From JAKPAM01 sp047601745 (GTDB lineage: Bacteria > Pseudomonadota > Gammaproteobacteria > Burkholderiales > Burkholderiaceae_E): DNA of 64,000 bases. The DNA lies in contig JASGIS010000001.1 of NCBI GenBank assembly GCA_047601745.1, positions 5,642,001 to 5,706,000 of the forward strand, read 5' to 3'. Position 1 is the first letter of the stretch. Each line of letters starts with the position of its first letter. The position numbers and the translations under genes are program-made. The notes under the pieces were generated by a model. It did no database searches. It was not told where the DNA came from and was given only the letters and a program-made list of their open reading frames with translations. Positions 46,100-54,398 of the stretch are shown here, piece by piece.

Positions 46100-47343
46100 A
46101 AGAGTTGTCGGTCGTCTATCGAGGCTTCGGCGCTTCAGTCGTCCTCGGGACACTGGCCGACGATGGCACAGCCGTGCTGTTCCAGTACAGTCCGCAAGCT
46201 ATCGAACAGCGTTTGGAACTCTCACCTTTACGCCTGCCCCTGCGCCAACCGGCGTATCCGGATGCCCCGGGCCAGTACCGCGAACTCCACGATGTCCCCG
46301 GTCTCGTGTACGACTCATTACCCGACGGCTGGGGTTACCGGCTCATGCATCGCCGCATGAGGGAAAAAGGTCTGGACCCGGAGCATCTCTCCACTCTGGA
46401 CCGTCTGGCCTATCTGGGCGAGAACACCATGGGCGCCCTGGTCTATGTGCCACCGCAAGCCGACATCGAGAGCGCCCAGGATCTCACCTTGATGACGCTG
46501 GCACAGGAGATTCAGGCGGTGCTCAACGACGACGGATACGAAGTGCTGGCGGAACTGGCCAGGGTGGGCGGCTCGCCGGGCGGTGCCAGACCCAAGGCCC
46601 AAGTATTCTTCAATCCCTTGACCGGTGCCTTGAGCACCCGGGCGACGCAAGTCCCCGATGGCGAACCTTGGCTCGTGAAATTCGCGGGCGATGGTGATGC
46701 GGCCGACAGTTGCGCACTGGAGATGCTTTATGCCCGGCTCGCCCACGCCTGCGATCTGGGGATGACCGCTACCCATCTGTTCGAGTTGCCTGCGGGCTTG
46801 CAGGCGTTCGGAACCCAGCGTTTCGACAGGCGCGGCGCCGCACGCGTGCACATGCATTCGCTTGCCGGTCTCCTGCACGCCAACTTCCAGGTGCCGTCGG
46901 TCAGCTATGAGGACTTCTTCCGGGCGACGCGGAGACTGACGCGAGACCAGCGCGAACTCGTCAAAGCCGTGCGACTTTGCGTGTTCAACGTCCTGATGAA
47001 CAACCGGGACGATCACGCCAAGAACATCTCGTTCCTGCGTGAAGCGGATGGCCGCTGGCGGTTGGCGCCTCCGTACGATCTGACCTACTGCTCCGGATAC
47101 CGAGGCGAGCATTTCATGGACGTGGCCGGCGAAGGCAAGGCGCCCACCCGGGCTCACGTGCTGGCCGCCGCGCAAAAGGCCGGACTGGCGCCCGCCGTGA
47201 CCCGACGCGTGATCGACGAAGTGCTGGAGTGCCTTACCCCATCCGTCATGCTCGCGCACGCCAAGGCATTGCCTCTCGCGCGATCAACTGTCACTACCGT
47301 GCATAGGGCAATGAAGGCGAACCACATTCGCCTGGCAAAGTGA
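46096..47343 (+). CDS. HipA-type kinase toxin (module 1)
   Basis: A 415-residue HipA-like Ser/Thr kinase. Seen: an N-terminal subdomain (VYRGFGASVVLGTLADDG), PDGWGYRLMHRRM, the glycine-rich phosphate loop GGSPGGARPKAQVFF (about residues 156-170), WLVKFAGDGD, the catalytic NNRDDHAKNISFL near 302-314 and metal-binding APPYDLTYCSG. Known HipA toxins phosphorylate GltX or other aminoacyl-tRNA synthetases and cause growth arrest. The catalytic residues are intact. It differs clearly in sequence from the second HipA downstream. Confidence 0.88.
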   Translation: MKELSVVYRGFGASVVLGTLADDGTAVLFQYSPQAIEQRLELSPLRLPLRQPAYPDAPGQYRELHDVPGLVYDSLPDGWGYRLMHRRMREKGLDPEHLSTLDRLAYLGENTMGALVYVPPQADIESAQDLTLMTLAQEIQAVLNDDGYEVLAELARVGGSPGGARPKAQVFFNPLTGALSTRATQVPDGEPWLVKFAGDGDAADSCALEMLYARLAHACDLGMTATHLFELPAGLQAFGTQRFDRRGAARVHMHSLAGLLHANFQVPSVSYEDFFRATRRLTRDQRELVKAVRLCVFNVLMNNRDDHAKNISFLREADGRWRLAPPYDLTYCSGYRGEHFMDVAGEGKAPTRAHVLAAAQKAGLAPAVTRRVIDEVLECLTPSVMLAHAKALPLARSTVTTVHRAMKANHIRLAK

Positions 47344-47401
47344 AGAACCACGCATGCCCTCACTTCCCAGAAATGCCGAACGACGGCAAGGTGGCGTCTG
47401 G

Positions 47402-47441
47402 GCACTGCTCCCTCGCAGGCCCCACTACCAGCGTGGCCGCC
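47402..47441. repeat. 40-bp direct repeat, left copy (flanks hipBA module 2)
   Basis: Matches 49393-49432 with two mismatches over 40 bases; the last 26 bases, from CAGGCCCCACTACCAGCG onward, are identical. The right copy includes the 3' end and stop of the CobN-like gene, so this copy is a displaced fragment of that gene end. The rest of the gap 47344-47617 has no convincing gene and ends in an AT-rich stretch that probably holds the hipB2 promoter. Confidence 0.85.
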
Positions 47442-47617
47442 CGTGCTGGGCTACCCGACCTGGAACGCAAGCGCGCCGAGGCCGGCATAGCTCAGCCAGA
47501 ACCACTGAAACCGCTCTTAAACTATATACGGACTGCTTAAACCTTTAGGCACTTGATCATACAACACCAAAAGGGCATACTGAAACCAACCCTATCTCCA
47601 TTTCAGACTGCTTCGAT

Positions 47618-47962
47618 ATGCCTCGTCCGCTCCAACTCAATCAAACCGCGCCTTTCGCGGTGAAGGATGGCGCCCAACGCATCGGCGAACGGCTGACGAT
47701 GGCCCGCAAGCGCCGCCGGTTGACCCTGCGCGAGCTGGCCTCCAAGGCGGGGATCAGCTACGACACCGCTCGCGCCGTGGAAGCCGGCAACCTGCAAACC
47801 GGCCTGGGGGCCTACCTCGCCATGCTGTGGGCGATGGGTCTGGAATCGGAGATCCAGGCGTTTGCCGACCCCGAGCGCGACGAGGAAGGCAAGCAGCTGG
47901 AACTCACGCGTCTGCCGCAACGTGTTCGCCATCGCAAGGAACGACTCGATGGCGAGTTCTGA
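47618..47962 (+). CDS. HipB-type antitoxin, XRE helix-turn-helix (module 2)
   Basis: A 114-residue XRE regulator: AQRIGERLTMARKRRRLTLR, ELASKAGISYDTARAVEAGN and LQTGLGAYLAMLWAMGLESE. It has the typical length of short HipB-like antitoxins that pair with the HipA_C kinase family. It overlaps hipA2 by 14 bases. It is not similar to hipB of module 1 beyond the general XRE fold. Confidence 0.85.
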   Translation: MPRPLQLNQTAPFAVKDGAQRIGERLTMARKRRRLTLRELASKAGISYDTARAVEAGNLQTGLGAYLAMLWAMGLESEIQAFADPERDEEGKQLELTRLPQRVRHRKERLDGEF

Positions 47963-49232
47963 CCAGCGCGCCTACGTCTACCTCCAATTGCCGCAGTCAT
48001 TGGAGGTCGTGACGGCGGGGTTCTACGAGCTGGACTTCCCGCAAGGGGTGCCGACCGGCTCGTTCGTCTACAACCCGGCCTACCTGCAGCGCGCCGATGC
48101 TGTCCCGTTGGACCCGTATGAACTGCCTTTGGCGCCGCGCCGTGTGCGGACGGTGAAACTCAAGGGCATCTTCGGTCCACTGCGCGATGCGTCGCCCGAC
48201 GCCTGGGGCCGCCGCATCATCGAAAAGCACACAGCACGCACTGACCTTACCGAGGTCGACTACCTGCTGCACTCTCCCGAAGACCGCGCAGGCGCCCTGT
48301 CCTTCGGGCGCGACAAGGTGCCCCCTGCTCCAATCCGCAAATTCAACCAGGTCATCCAACTGGAGACTCTGCTCGCGGCGACCGAGCAGTTCATGGAAGA
48401 CGAGGCTGCAGGCAAGCCTGGCGTGCCGGCGCAGATGCTCGAACTACTGCAGCCGGGCACCTCGATGGGCGGTGCACGGCCGAAAAACGTGGTCGAGGAT
48501 GCCGAGGGCCTGTGGCTCGCCAAGTTCCCGGACAGGAGCGACAAGTGGAACAACGCGCGTGTCGAAGGTGCGATGCTCGCGCTGGCGCAAGAATGTGGCC
48601 TGCGCGTGGCCAGACACCGCATCGAACACGTCGCTGGCAAGGACGTGCTGCTCGTACGGCGCTTCGACCGCACGCTAACCGCTGATGGGTATCTGCGCCA
48701 TCGCATGGTCAGCGGCCTGACCGCGCTGGGCGCCGAGGACTCGCATGGAGACCGGGCCAAGTGGTCCTACCTGCTGCTGGCCGATGAACTGCGGCGGCGA
48801 AGCGCGCGCCCGACCCAGGATCTCGAAGAATTGTTCCGGCGCATGGTGTTCAACGCGCTCATCTCCAACACCGACGACCATCCCCGCAACCATGCATTGA
48901 TCGCGCCATCGGACAAGTGGGAGCTGTCACCGGCGTACGACCTGACGCCCAACCCACTGACCAGCGTCGAGAAGCGCGACCTTGCGATGACCTGCGGGGT
49001 CTACAACCGCTATGCGAACCGCGCCAATCTGCTCTCGCAACACGGGCAGTTCAAGCTTCCCCGCGAGCACGCAGCGGCCATCGTCGACCAGCTTCAGCAA
49101 GTGGTGGCCGCGCGCTGGCATGCGGTCCTGCGGCAGCAGGGCACGACGTCTGCCGACTGCGACAAGCTGGCGGGCGCGTTCAATTACGCAGGTTTCGAAC
49201 TCGATCCTAAAGTAATCCTTGCGGGACAGTGA
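47949..49232 (+). CDS. HipA-type kinase toxin (module 2)
   Basis: A 427-residue HipA-like kinase. Seen: LKGIFGPLRDASPDAWGRRI, the phosphate loop GTSMGGARPKNVVE, LWLAKFPDRSDKWNNARVEG, the catalytic ALISNTDDHPRNHALI (about residues 305-318) and LSPAYDLTPNP. All kinase residues appear intact. The ATG lies inside the end of hipB2, and its stop shares one base with the start of the TIR gene, so the TIR fragment is a third gene in this operon. Confidence 0.88.
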   Translation: MASSDQRAYVYLQLPQSLEVVTAGFYELDFPQGVPTGSFVYNPAYLQRADAVPLDPYELPLAPRRVRTVKLKGIFGPLRDASPDAWGRRIIEKHTARTDLTEVDYLLHSPEDRAGALSFGRDKVPPAPIRKFNQVIQLETLLAATEQFMEDEAAGKPGVPAQMLELLQPGTSMGGARPKNVVEDAEGLWLAKFPDRSDKWNNARVEGAMLALAQECGLRVARHRIEHVAGKDVLLVRRFDRTLTADGYLRHRMVSGLTALGAEDSHGDRAKWSYLLLADELRRRSARPTQDLEELFRRMVFNALISNTDDHPRNHALIAPSDKWELSPAYDLTPNPLTSVEKRDLAMTCGVYNRYANRANLLSQHGQFKLPREHAAAIVDQLQQVVAARWHAVLRQQGTTSADCDKLAGAFNYAGFELDPKVILAGQ

Positions 49233-49399
49233 TGCCCATGACACGCGCCTTCATCTCGTACAGCCACGCCGACGACGCACTTCGCGCCGAGTTCGACAAG
49301 CATCTGTCGCAGCTTCGCCGGCAAGGACTGCTCGAACTCTGGAGCGACCATCGCATACCGGCAGGGGGTGAATTCGACAAGCACATGTCGGAGCACTGA
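49232..49399 (+). pseudogene. Truncated TIR domain gene
   Basis: Fifty-five residues matching the N-terminal half of a bacterial TIR domain: FISYSHADDALRAEFDKHLS, QLRRQGLLELWSDHRI and PAGGEFDK. The catalytic glutamate region and C-terminal half are missing; the frame ends in a stop that lies within the right 40-bp repeat. It is therefore most likely a remnant cut off by recombination at that repeat. In full form such TIR proteins act as NADases or NAD-derived signal producers in defence. Confidence 0.75.
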
Positions 49400-49432
49400 T
49401 CCCTCTCAGGCCCCACTACCAGCGTGGCCGCC
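49393..49432. repeat. 40-bp direct repeat, right copy (overlaps the 3' end of the CobN-like gene)
   Basis: Contains the final codons (RRPRW) and TAG stop of the CobN-like gene on the minus strand plus about 20 bases beyond. Together with 47402-47441 it brackets hipB2, hipA2 and the TIR fragment, 1.99 kb. Confidence 0.85.
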
Positions 49433-52400
49433 GCGCGACCCCCACGGCAAACAGTGCCGCCGCAACGAGCCACCACATCCAGAGGCCTTGATCAATGACG
49501 CGGACGGGCGTCGGGATCCGCGGCTCCAGCGCATACCCTTCCACGTTCACGGTGGCCTGCGCCGCCTGGCCCGGCTCGATTGCAGTTTTGGCCGGCGCTT
49601 CCGCTACCGGGGCCGCCGGAGTCACCGGAGCCGCGGCCGGCGCGGGCTGCTCCAAGCGGGCGACTTCCGCGTTCCTGCAGGACGGCAGCGCACAATCCTG
49701 CCCGTGCCGGGCGATGCTCTGCTCGAGCGCCTGCTCCAGTTCCCGGCGCTCGGCCTCACCAGCCTGCCAGGCGCCGCGATCGATCGCGGCCAGCAGGGTT
49801 TCGAGCAGGTGTTGGCGGGCGTGCGGATTGTGCTGCGCGAAATAAGCGTCCAGGCCCAGACCATGCTTGTCGTCGACGTACACCGACTTGACCTCGGCCC
49901 AGTCGGCGTCGCTGACGAGCTCGGGCGTCGTGACGTCCCACAGCAGCAGGTGAGCCGGCAGGTCGGCCATGTATCGCGCACCGTTGTAGCCACTGTCCTG
50001 CATCGAGCGGATCCAGGCCGGATTGAAGTAGCGCGCCTGCAACTCGCGGCCGTAGGCGCGCGCGAGCGGCTCCAGCCGCGCCGTCCGCGGGCGGCTGTCC
50101 TTCAGGTCCGCGACGTAGTTCTCCACCTGGCGTCCGGTGTGCTCGCGCACGGCCATGCCGATACCGCCGAGGTAGGCGGCAGGCATGCTGGTGTCCAGCA
50201 GCCCGTAGGCGTTCGAACTGCGGCTGAACACGGCCGCCTCCACCCCGGCCATCTGTGCGATGAATCCGCCGGCATCCTGCTCGCCGCTGTCGGTCTCGCC
50301 ATAAGCATGTCCGAGGCGGTCGGTATAGAGTCGGGACAGGCGGGCATCGCTCCAGTCGGTACCCGCCTTGATCGCGAACTGGGTCGACGGCGAGTAAGCA
50401 CCCGGCGCGGTCGAGTAGATCCGGCGGTCCGCCCGTCGTCGGGCTTCGCCGTCGGCGACGCCCGAGGCGCGCAACTGCTGCGCAGTGGCCAGGCTGGTCG
50501 CGCGCACACCGTTGTCCGGTTCCGGCGAGGCCGCGGCCAGGCGCACGGCCTTGGCCAGCATCGCGATCTTGTCGGCGAAGTGATCGCGATAAGTGCCGGA
50601 GGTGGTGACCAGCACGTCCACCCGCGGGCGGCCCAGCGCGGCGCGCTCGTCCAGCGTCACGTCGACCACCTCGCCGCGCGGGTTCCACACCGGCCGGGCG
50701 CCGAGCAGGCGCAGGATCTGCGCCTCGATGACGCCTTCGTTCTGCGTCGATTCGACCGACCACAGCACGAAGGCCACCTTGCGCGGCGCGCTCCCGTGCT
50801 GGCGCCGATAGGACTCGATCAGCTCGTCGGCCAGGCGCGACCCGGTCTCCCAGGCCTGTGCGGTCGGCAGCCGGCGGGTGGCGAAGGTGTACGGATTGCG
50901 CCCGGGCGGCAAGGCATCGGGATTGCGCACGGCGTCGGCCATCGGTCCGGGCTCGACGTAGCGCCCGTCGAGCGCTTCGAGCACCGCATCGATCTCGCGC
51001 GGCGCCGCGGCGATGCGCCCGGCGTAGTCGCGGATCCGCGCGGCGAGCGCGGCCGGTACCTGCCCGGCCGTGCCTGTCGTGCCTGTCGTGCCTGTCGTGC
51101 CCACGGTGCCCGCGGTGCCCGCCATGACCGCTCGCACCTGGTCCATTGCCGGCGGATCCGCCGTATCGCCCGCCAGCATCGCATGCACCATCCGTACGGC
51201 CGTCTCGCCCTGCGGCGGCTGCCCCAGCACGTGGCCGCCCACCGGCGTCAACGCGGCGGCGACCTCGTCCAGGTATCCGCGCAGCGCCGAGGCGAGCTCC
51301 GGCCAGTCGGCGGTTTCCGGATCCAGGTCCAGCTCGCGCGCATGAGGTTGCGCCATCGCCCGCACCGCCCGCCGGGCCGCGTCGTCCGCACCGGCCTGTC
51401 CGGCGGACTCGAGGCGCTCGCTCAACGCCGCCAGCGCGGGCGGCAGGCCGGCCTGTGCGAGAGGCGGCATGAAGCCGATCGTCACCGCGCTGGCGCGCCG
51501 CTTGTTGCCGATGCCGCCGTTGGCCTGCAGCGGAGTCGGCTGGATGTGAGGCAGATCGCCGATCAGCGCGCCGACCCAGTCGTCGCGCGCGGGGCCCTGC
51601 TGCTTGCCCGGCATCAGCGACAGTTGCGTGAAGATCGGGACATAAGCGTCGGCCCGGTAGACGCGCGTCATCCACAGATAGAACGCGATGTACTGGTGGT
51701 GCGGCGGCAGGGCGTCCGTGGAGACCAGGGCGCCCGCGTCCTGCAGATAACCCCAGACCGGGTGCGGCGCCAGCGCCACCTTGCCGAAGCGCAGCAGCGG
51801 GATCACGATGCTGCGCCCACCGTCGTCGTCGGTATGGACCATGAGGCGGCCGGGCGGCGGTCCCCAGCGCGCCTCGGTCGCCGTGCGCAGCGCCTGCGGA
51901 AGCTCCCGGTACCACGCCAGGTAGTCGGCTTCAGGAATCGCCACGGCGCTGCCCTCGGCCAGCCGGCGGGCCAGTTCGGCGCGCGCCTGCCGGGCCCGCG
52001 GATCGGCGTCCCCTGCATGACCGGCCCCGTCCCACAGACCCGCGCTGACGTTGGCGCCGTCGCGCGCCAGGCGCACGGCCAGCGCCTGGGCGTCGGGCAA
52101 AGGCCCGTCGCCCACGTCGTATCCGTCGCCGCGCAAACGGCGCAACAGCGCGGCTAGGCTGGCCTGCGCATCCAGGTAGGTGTCCGGATCGCTGCCGACG
52201 TCGGCCCGGTCGGCGGCTTCGCTGTGGTAGGCGATCACCAGTCGCTTGTCGGCATTGGACAGGCGATGCAGGCGTGCCCAGGCCAGCGCCCGCGCGATGC
52301 GCCACGACACCTGTTCGGCGATGGGCTGGTGGACGACGGCGCCGTCGTCACGCACGCTGCGCGCGCCGACCATCATCGGCTCGACGATCCCGTTGGCCTC

Positions 52401-53432
52401 GCTCAACGCGAGCTGGCCGCTGCGGTCCGGCGAGAAGCCGCCTGGATCGGCGCGCCACTGCGCCGGATCGCGCGTGTAGTCGGTCGTGCATCCCAGCACC
52501 ATTACCCCCAATGCCTGGGCCTCGCGAATCCCCGCGCGATGGTCCGCGTAGTCGATCTGGCTGGCGCACAGGATCAGCGCGTCCACGGCCGGCTTGCCGT
52601 CCGCGCCGCGCAGATGACGCAGCGAATCGCGGCTGTCGCTGCGCCACAGTGCTATCGGTAGCCCGCCCTGGCGCAGCGTCTGCTCGATCAGCGCGTCGAC
52701 CACGGCCGCATTGTCCCCGAGCGCGAGGCTCCGGTAGAAGACGATGCCCACCCGCGGCCGGGATGCCGCATCGGCATGACGCCTGCCCATCCAGGCTAGA
52801 TAGGCGCCCAGATCGGCGAAATCCTGGGGATGATCCGGATGGTAGAACGCGTGGTCCGGATACTCGATCGGCGGGCGGACGTCACGCCGCATGCCGAGCA
52901 GATGCACGCCCAGATAGTCGAACAGGCGCGCATAGTTCTCCACCGTGGCGTTGCGCCAGTACTTGATGGCGTCGGGTACCGCCGCCCGGGGCACGTTGCC
53001 GCGGACCCATTCGTCGCCATTGACCACCAGCACGCGGGTGCGCCGCGCAGCCGCGTCGAACCGGGCGCGGTGCTGAGCCAGGCGAGGCCCCACGCCCTCC
53101 ACGATCACCAGGTCGTAGCCGCCCAGGTCCGCCGACTCGATCCCCGGCAGATGGCCGCCGCCCAGGCCGAACAGGTCGATCGACATCCCGGGCGCCTGGC
53201 GGGCGGCGGCCGCGCGCATCAACGTGGGCTGCTGGGCCAGTTCGATCGAGATCACGGCGATGCGTGGGACCGGGCGCGCCAGGTCGCGGCCATCCGAAGC
53301 CGCCATCGCCGCCCCGATGCCACCCATGCCATAGATCCCGGCCAGGCACAGGAGCGCGATGAGCACCCGGAGATGCCGCACTAAGTGCAAGCGCTGCCCC
53401 GCCCGGAACGCGAACGGCTTCTCGTCGTTCAT
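49416..53432 (-). CDS. Membrane-anchored CobN-like chelatase (HmuS-like)
   Basis: A 1338-residue CobN/BchH-family large chelatase subunit. Unlike cytoplasmic CobN it has an N-terminal signal-anchor (about residues 22-48, LIALLCLAGIYGMGGIGAAM) and a C-terminal membrane helix (GLWMWWLVAAALFAVGVARR), so the body should lie in the periplasm. Family segments: RPRVGIVFYRS, GVMVLGCTTDYTR, NGGIGNKRRASAVTIGFMPP, KVAFVLWSVESTQNEGVIEA and SNAYGLLDTSMPAAYLGGI. A short GTT repeat lies near residue 765. The gene order matches Hmu-type operons, where HmuS is linked to haem use, and the PA1922-PA1925 operon of Pseudomonas aeruginosa. ATG 53432 or 53447 are both possible starts. Confidence 0.85.
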   Translation of the reverse strand: MNDEKPFAFRAGQRLHLVRHLRVLIALLCLAGIYGMGGIGAAMAASDGRDLARPVPRIAVISIELAQQPTLMRAAAARQAPGMSIDLFGLGGGHLPGIESADLGGYDLVIVEGVGPRLAQHRARFDAAARRTRVLVVNGDEWVRGNVPRAAVPDAIKYWRNATVENYARLFDYLGVHLLGMRRDVRPPIEYPDHAFYHPDHPQDFADLGAYLAWMGRRHADAASRPRVGIVFYRSLALGDNAAVVDALIEQTLRQGGLPIALWRSDSRDSLRHLRGADGKPAVDALILCASQIDYADHRAGIREAQALGVMVLGCTTDYTRDPAQWRADPGGFSPDRSGQLALSEANGIVEPMMVGARSVRDDGAVVHQPIAEQVSWRIARALAWARLHRLSNADKRLVIAYHSEAADRADVGSDPDTYLDAQASLAALLRRLRGDGYDVGDGPLPDAQALAVRLARDGANVSAGLWDGAGHAGDADPRARQARAELARRLAEGSAVAIPEADYLAWYRELPQALRTATEARWGPPPGRLMVHTDDDGGRSIVIPLLRFGKVALAPHPVWGYLQDAGALVSTDALPPHHQYIAFYLWMTRVYRADAYVPIFTQLSLMPGKQQGPARDDWVGALIGDLPHIQPTPLQANGGIGNKRRASAVTIGFMPPLAQAGLPPALAALSERLESAGQAGADDAARRAVRAMAQPHARELDLDPETADWPELASALRGYLDEVAAALTPVGGHVLGQPPQGETAVRMVHAMLAGDTADPPAMDQVRAVMAGTAGTVGTTGTTGTTGTAGQVPAALAARIRDYAGRIAAAPREIDAVLEALDGRYVEPGPMADAVRNPDALPPGRNPYTFATRRLPTAQAWETGSRLADELIESYRRQHGSAPRKVAFVLWSVESTQNEGVIEAQILRLLGARPVWNPRGEVVDVTLDERAALGRPRVDVLVTTSGTYRDHFADKIAMLAKAVRLAAASPEPDNGVRATSLATAQQLRASGVADGEARRRADRRIYSTAPGAYSPSTQFAIKAGTDWSDARLSRLYTDRLGHAYGETDSGEQDAGGFIAQMAGVEAAVFSRSSNAYGLLDTSMPAAYLGGIGMAVREHTGRQVENYVADLKDSRPRTARLEPLARAYGRELQARYFNPAWIRSMQDSGYNGARYMADLPAHLLLWDVTTPELVSDADWAEVKSVYVDDKHGLGLDAYFAQHNPHARQHLLETLLAAIDRGAWQAGEAERRELEQALEQSIARHGQDCALPSCRNAEVARLEQPAPAAAPVTPAAPVAEAPAKTAIEPGQAAQATVNVEGYALEPRIPTPVRVIDQGLWMWWLVAAALFAVGVARRPRW

Positions 53433-53458
53433 TCTCCTCGTGCCCATCGCCTTCGCGT

Positions 53459-53815
53459 TCAGCGCCGCGCGCCGTCCTGCTCGGGCACGTAGACCACCTG
53501 CCCGTCGGGCAGCCGGTACGCGGTGCCGAGGCGCTGCCCCTGGCCGGTGAGCTTGCGGTCCGAGACGCGCTCCACCTTGATTCTTTCCTGATCCTTGCTG
53601 ACGATCTCCAGCTCCCCGTCCGCCGTCGTGCGGCTGAGCGTCCAGTTGGCGTCGGCGCTGAGCAGATCCGTCGAGCCGAGCACGGAGAACAGCGCGAGCG
53701 CCATCGCGACGATGAAGGCCAGGCTGGCATCGAACAGGTTGGCGACGCCGGCGAGCGGATCGTCGTGGCGGCTGCCCTCGAGCCTGGAGCGCGCGAAGCG
53801 CAGGCGTCGTCTCAT
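53459..53815 (-). CDS. DUF2149 family membrane protein (HmuV-like)
   Basis: A 118-residue protein with one membrane helix (SLAFIVAMALALFSVLG) after DPLAGVANLFD, the DUF2149 signature; it resembles ExbD in layout (one TM, small periplasmic domain). The C-terminal GTAYRLPDGQVVYVPE is typical. It probably forms an energising complex with the ExbB-like protein next to it and couples to the CobN-like enzyme. It overlaps the ExbB-like gene by four bases (ATGA). Confidence 0.85.
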   Translation of the reverse strand: MRRRLRFARSRLEGSRHDDPLAGVANLFDASLAFIVAMALALFSVLGSTDLLSADANWTLSRTTADGELEIVSKDQERIKVERVSDRKLTGQGQRLGTAYRLPDGQVVYVPEQDGARR

Positions 53816-54396
53816 GCTCGGCCCTCCCCGGAGACCGCCACGGCGGCCGGCTGCCGGACCACGGCCGGCTCATGATCCCGCAGCACGCGTTCGGCATGCA
53901 GCCGCACGGTGTCCAGGTCCTCGCGCTGCCAGACCTCGCGGACCATCGCGATCACGTGGGTGCACACGCCGATCGCGATCCCCACGATGGTCGCGGAGAA
54001 CGCCACGACCATGTGCTCCGCCAACGCGGGCAGGTCACCACGCGCCAGGCCGTTCAGGGCAGCGGCCATCGGAATCAAGGTGCCCATCAGCCCCAGCGAA
54101 GGTCCGGCGCGCACGGCGAACCGGACGGCGTTCAAGTCGCGAAGACCGGCATGCTCGGCCTGCGCGAGCGCCTGCTCGATCCTCAGATCGAGGTGCTCGT
54201 CCTGGGCGATCGCCGCGGCGTCGATCCGGGCCGTGTATCGCGCCACGGCAGGCCGGCTGCCGCGCCACCGGCCCAGCGCACTGCGCGCGAACATGCCCAG
54301 CGATACCAGCGTCCAGACGACCAGCGCCACCAGCAAAGCGAGGACCGGATAGAACAGGAGTTGCGAGACCTGTTCGAGGATCAGCTTCATCTGCAT
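53812..54396 (-). CDS. MotA/TolQ/ExbB proton channel family protein (HmuU-like)
   Basis: A 194-residue inner-membrane protein with three hydrophobic segments: LLFYPVLALLVALVVWTLVS, RAGPSLGLMGTLIPMAAALN (the conserved ExbB/TolQ segment) and AFSATIVGIAIGVCTHVIAM. It is a proton-channel homologue that would supply energy to the adjacent receptor or chelatase complex. The ATG (MQMKL) lies two bases after the receptor stop, so the genes are co-transcribed. Confidence 0.87.
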   Translation of the reverse strand: MQMKLILEQVSQLLFYPVLALLVALVVWTLVSLGMFARSALGRWRGSRPAVARYTARIDAAAIAQDEHLDLRIEQALAQAEHAGLRDLNAVRFAVRAGPSLGLMGTLIPMAAALNGLARGDLPALAEHMVVAFSATIVGIAIGVCTHVIAMVREVWQREDLDTVRLHAERVLRDHEPAVVRQPAAVAVSGEGRA

Positions 54397-54398
54397 GC

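Noticed and set aside
47340..47540. Small gene between hipA1 and hipB2
   Set aside because: Two overlapping frames of about 65 codons run through the 40-bp repeat, without similarity or ribosome binding site.
49368..52157. A 929-codon plus-strand frame opposite the CobN-like gene
   Set aside because: Antisense shadow; family motifs are only on the minus strand.
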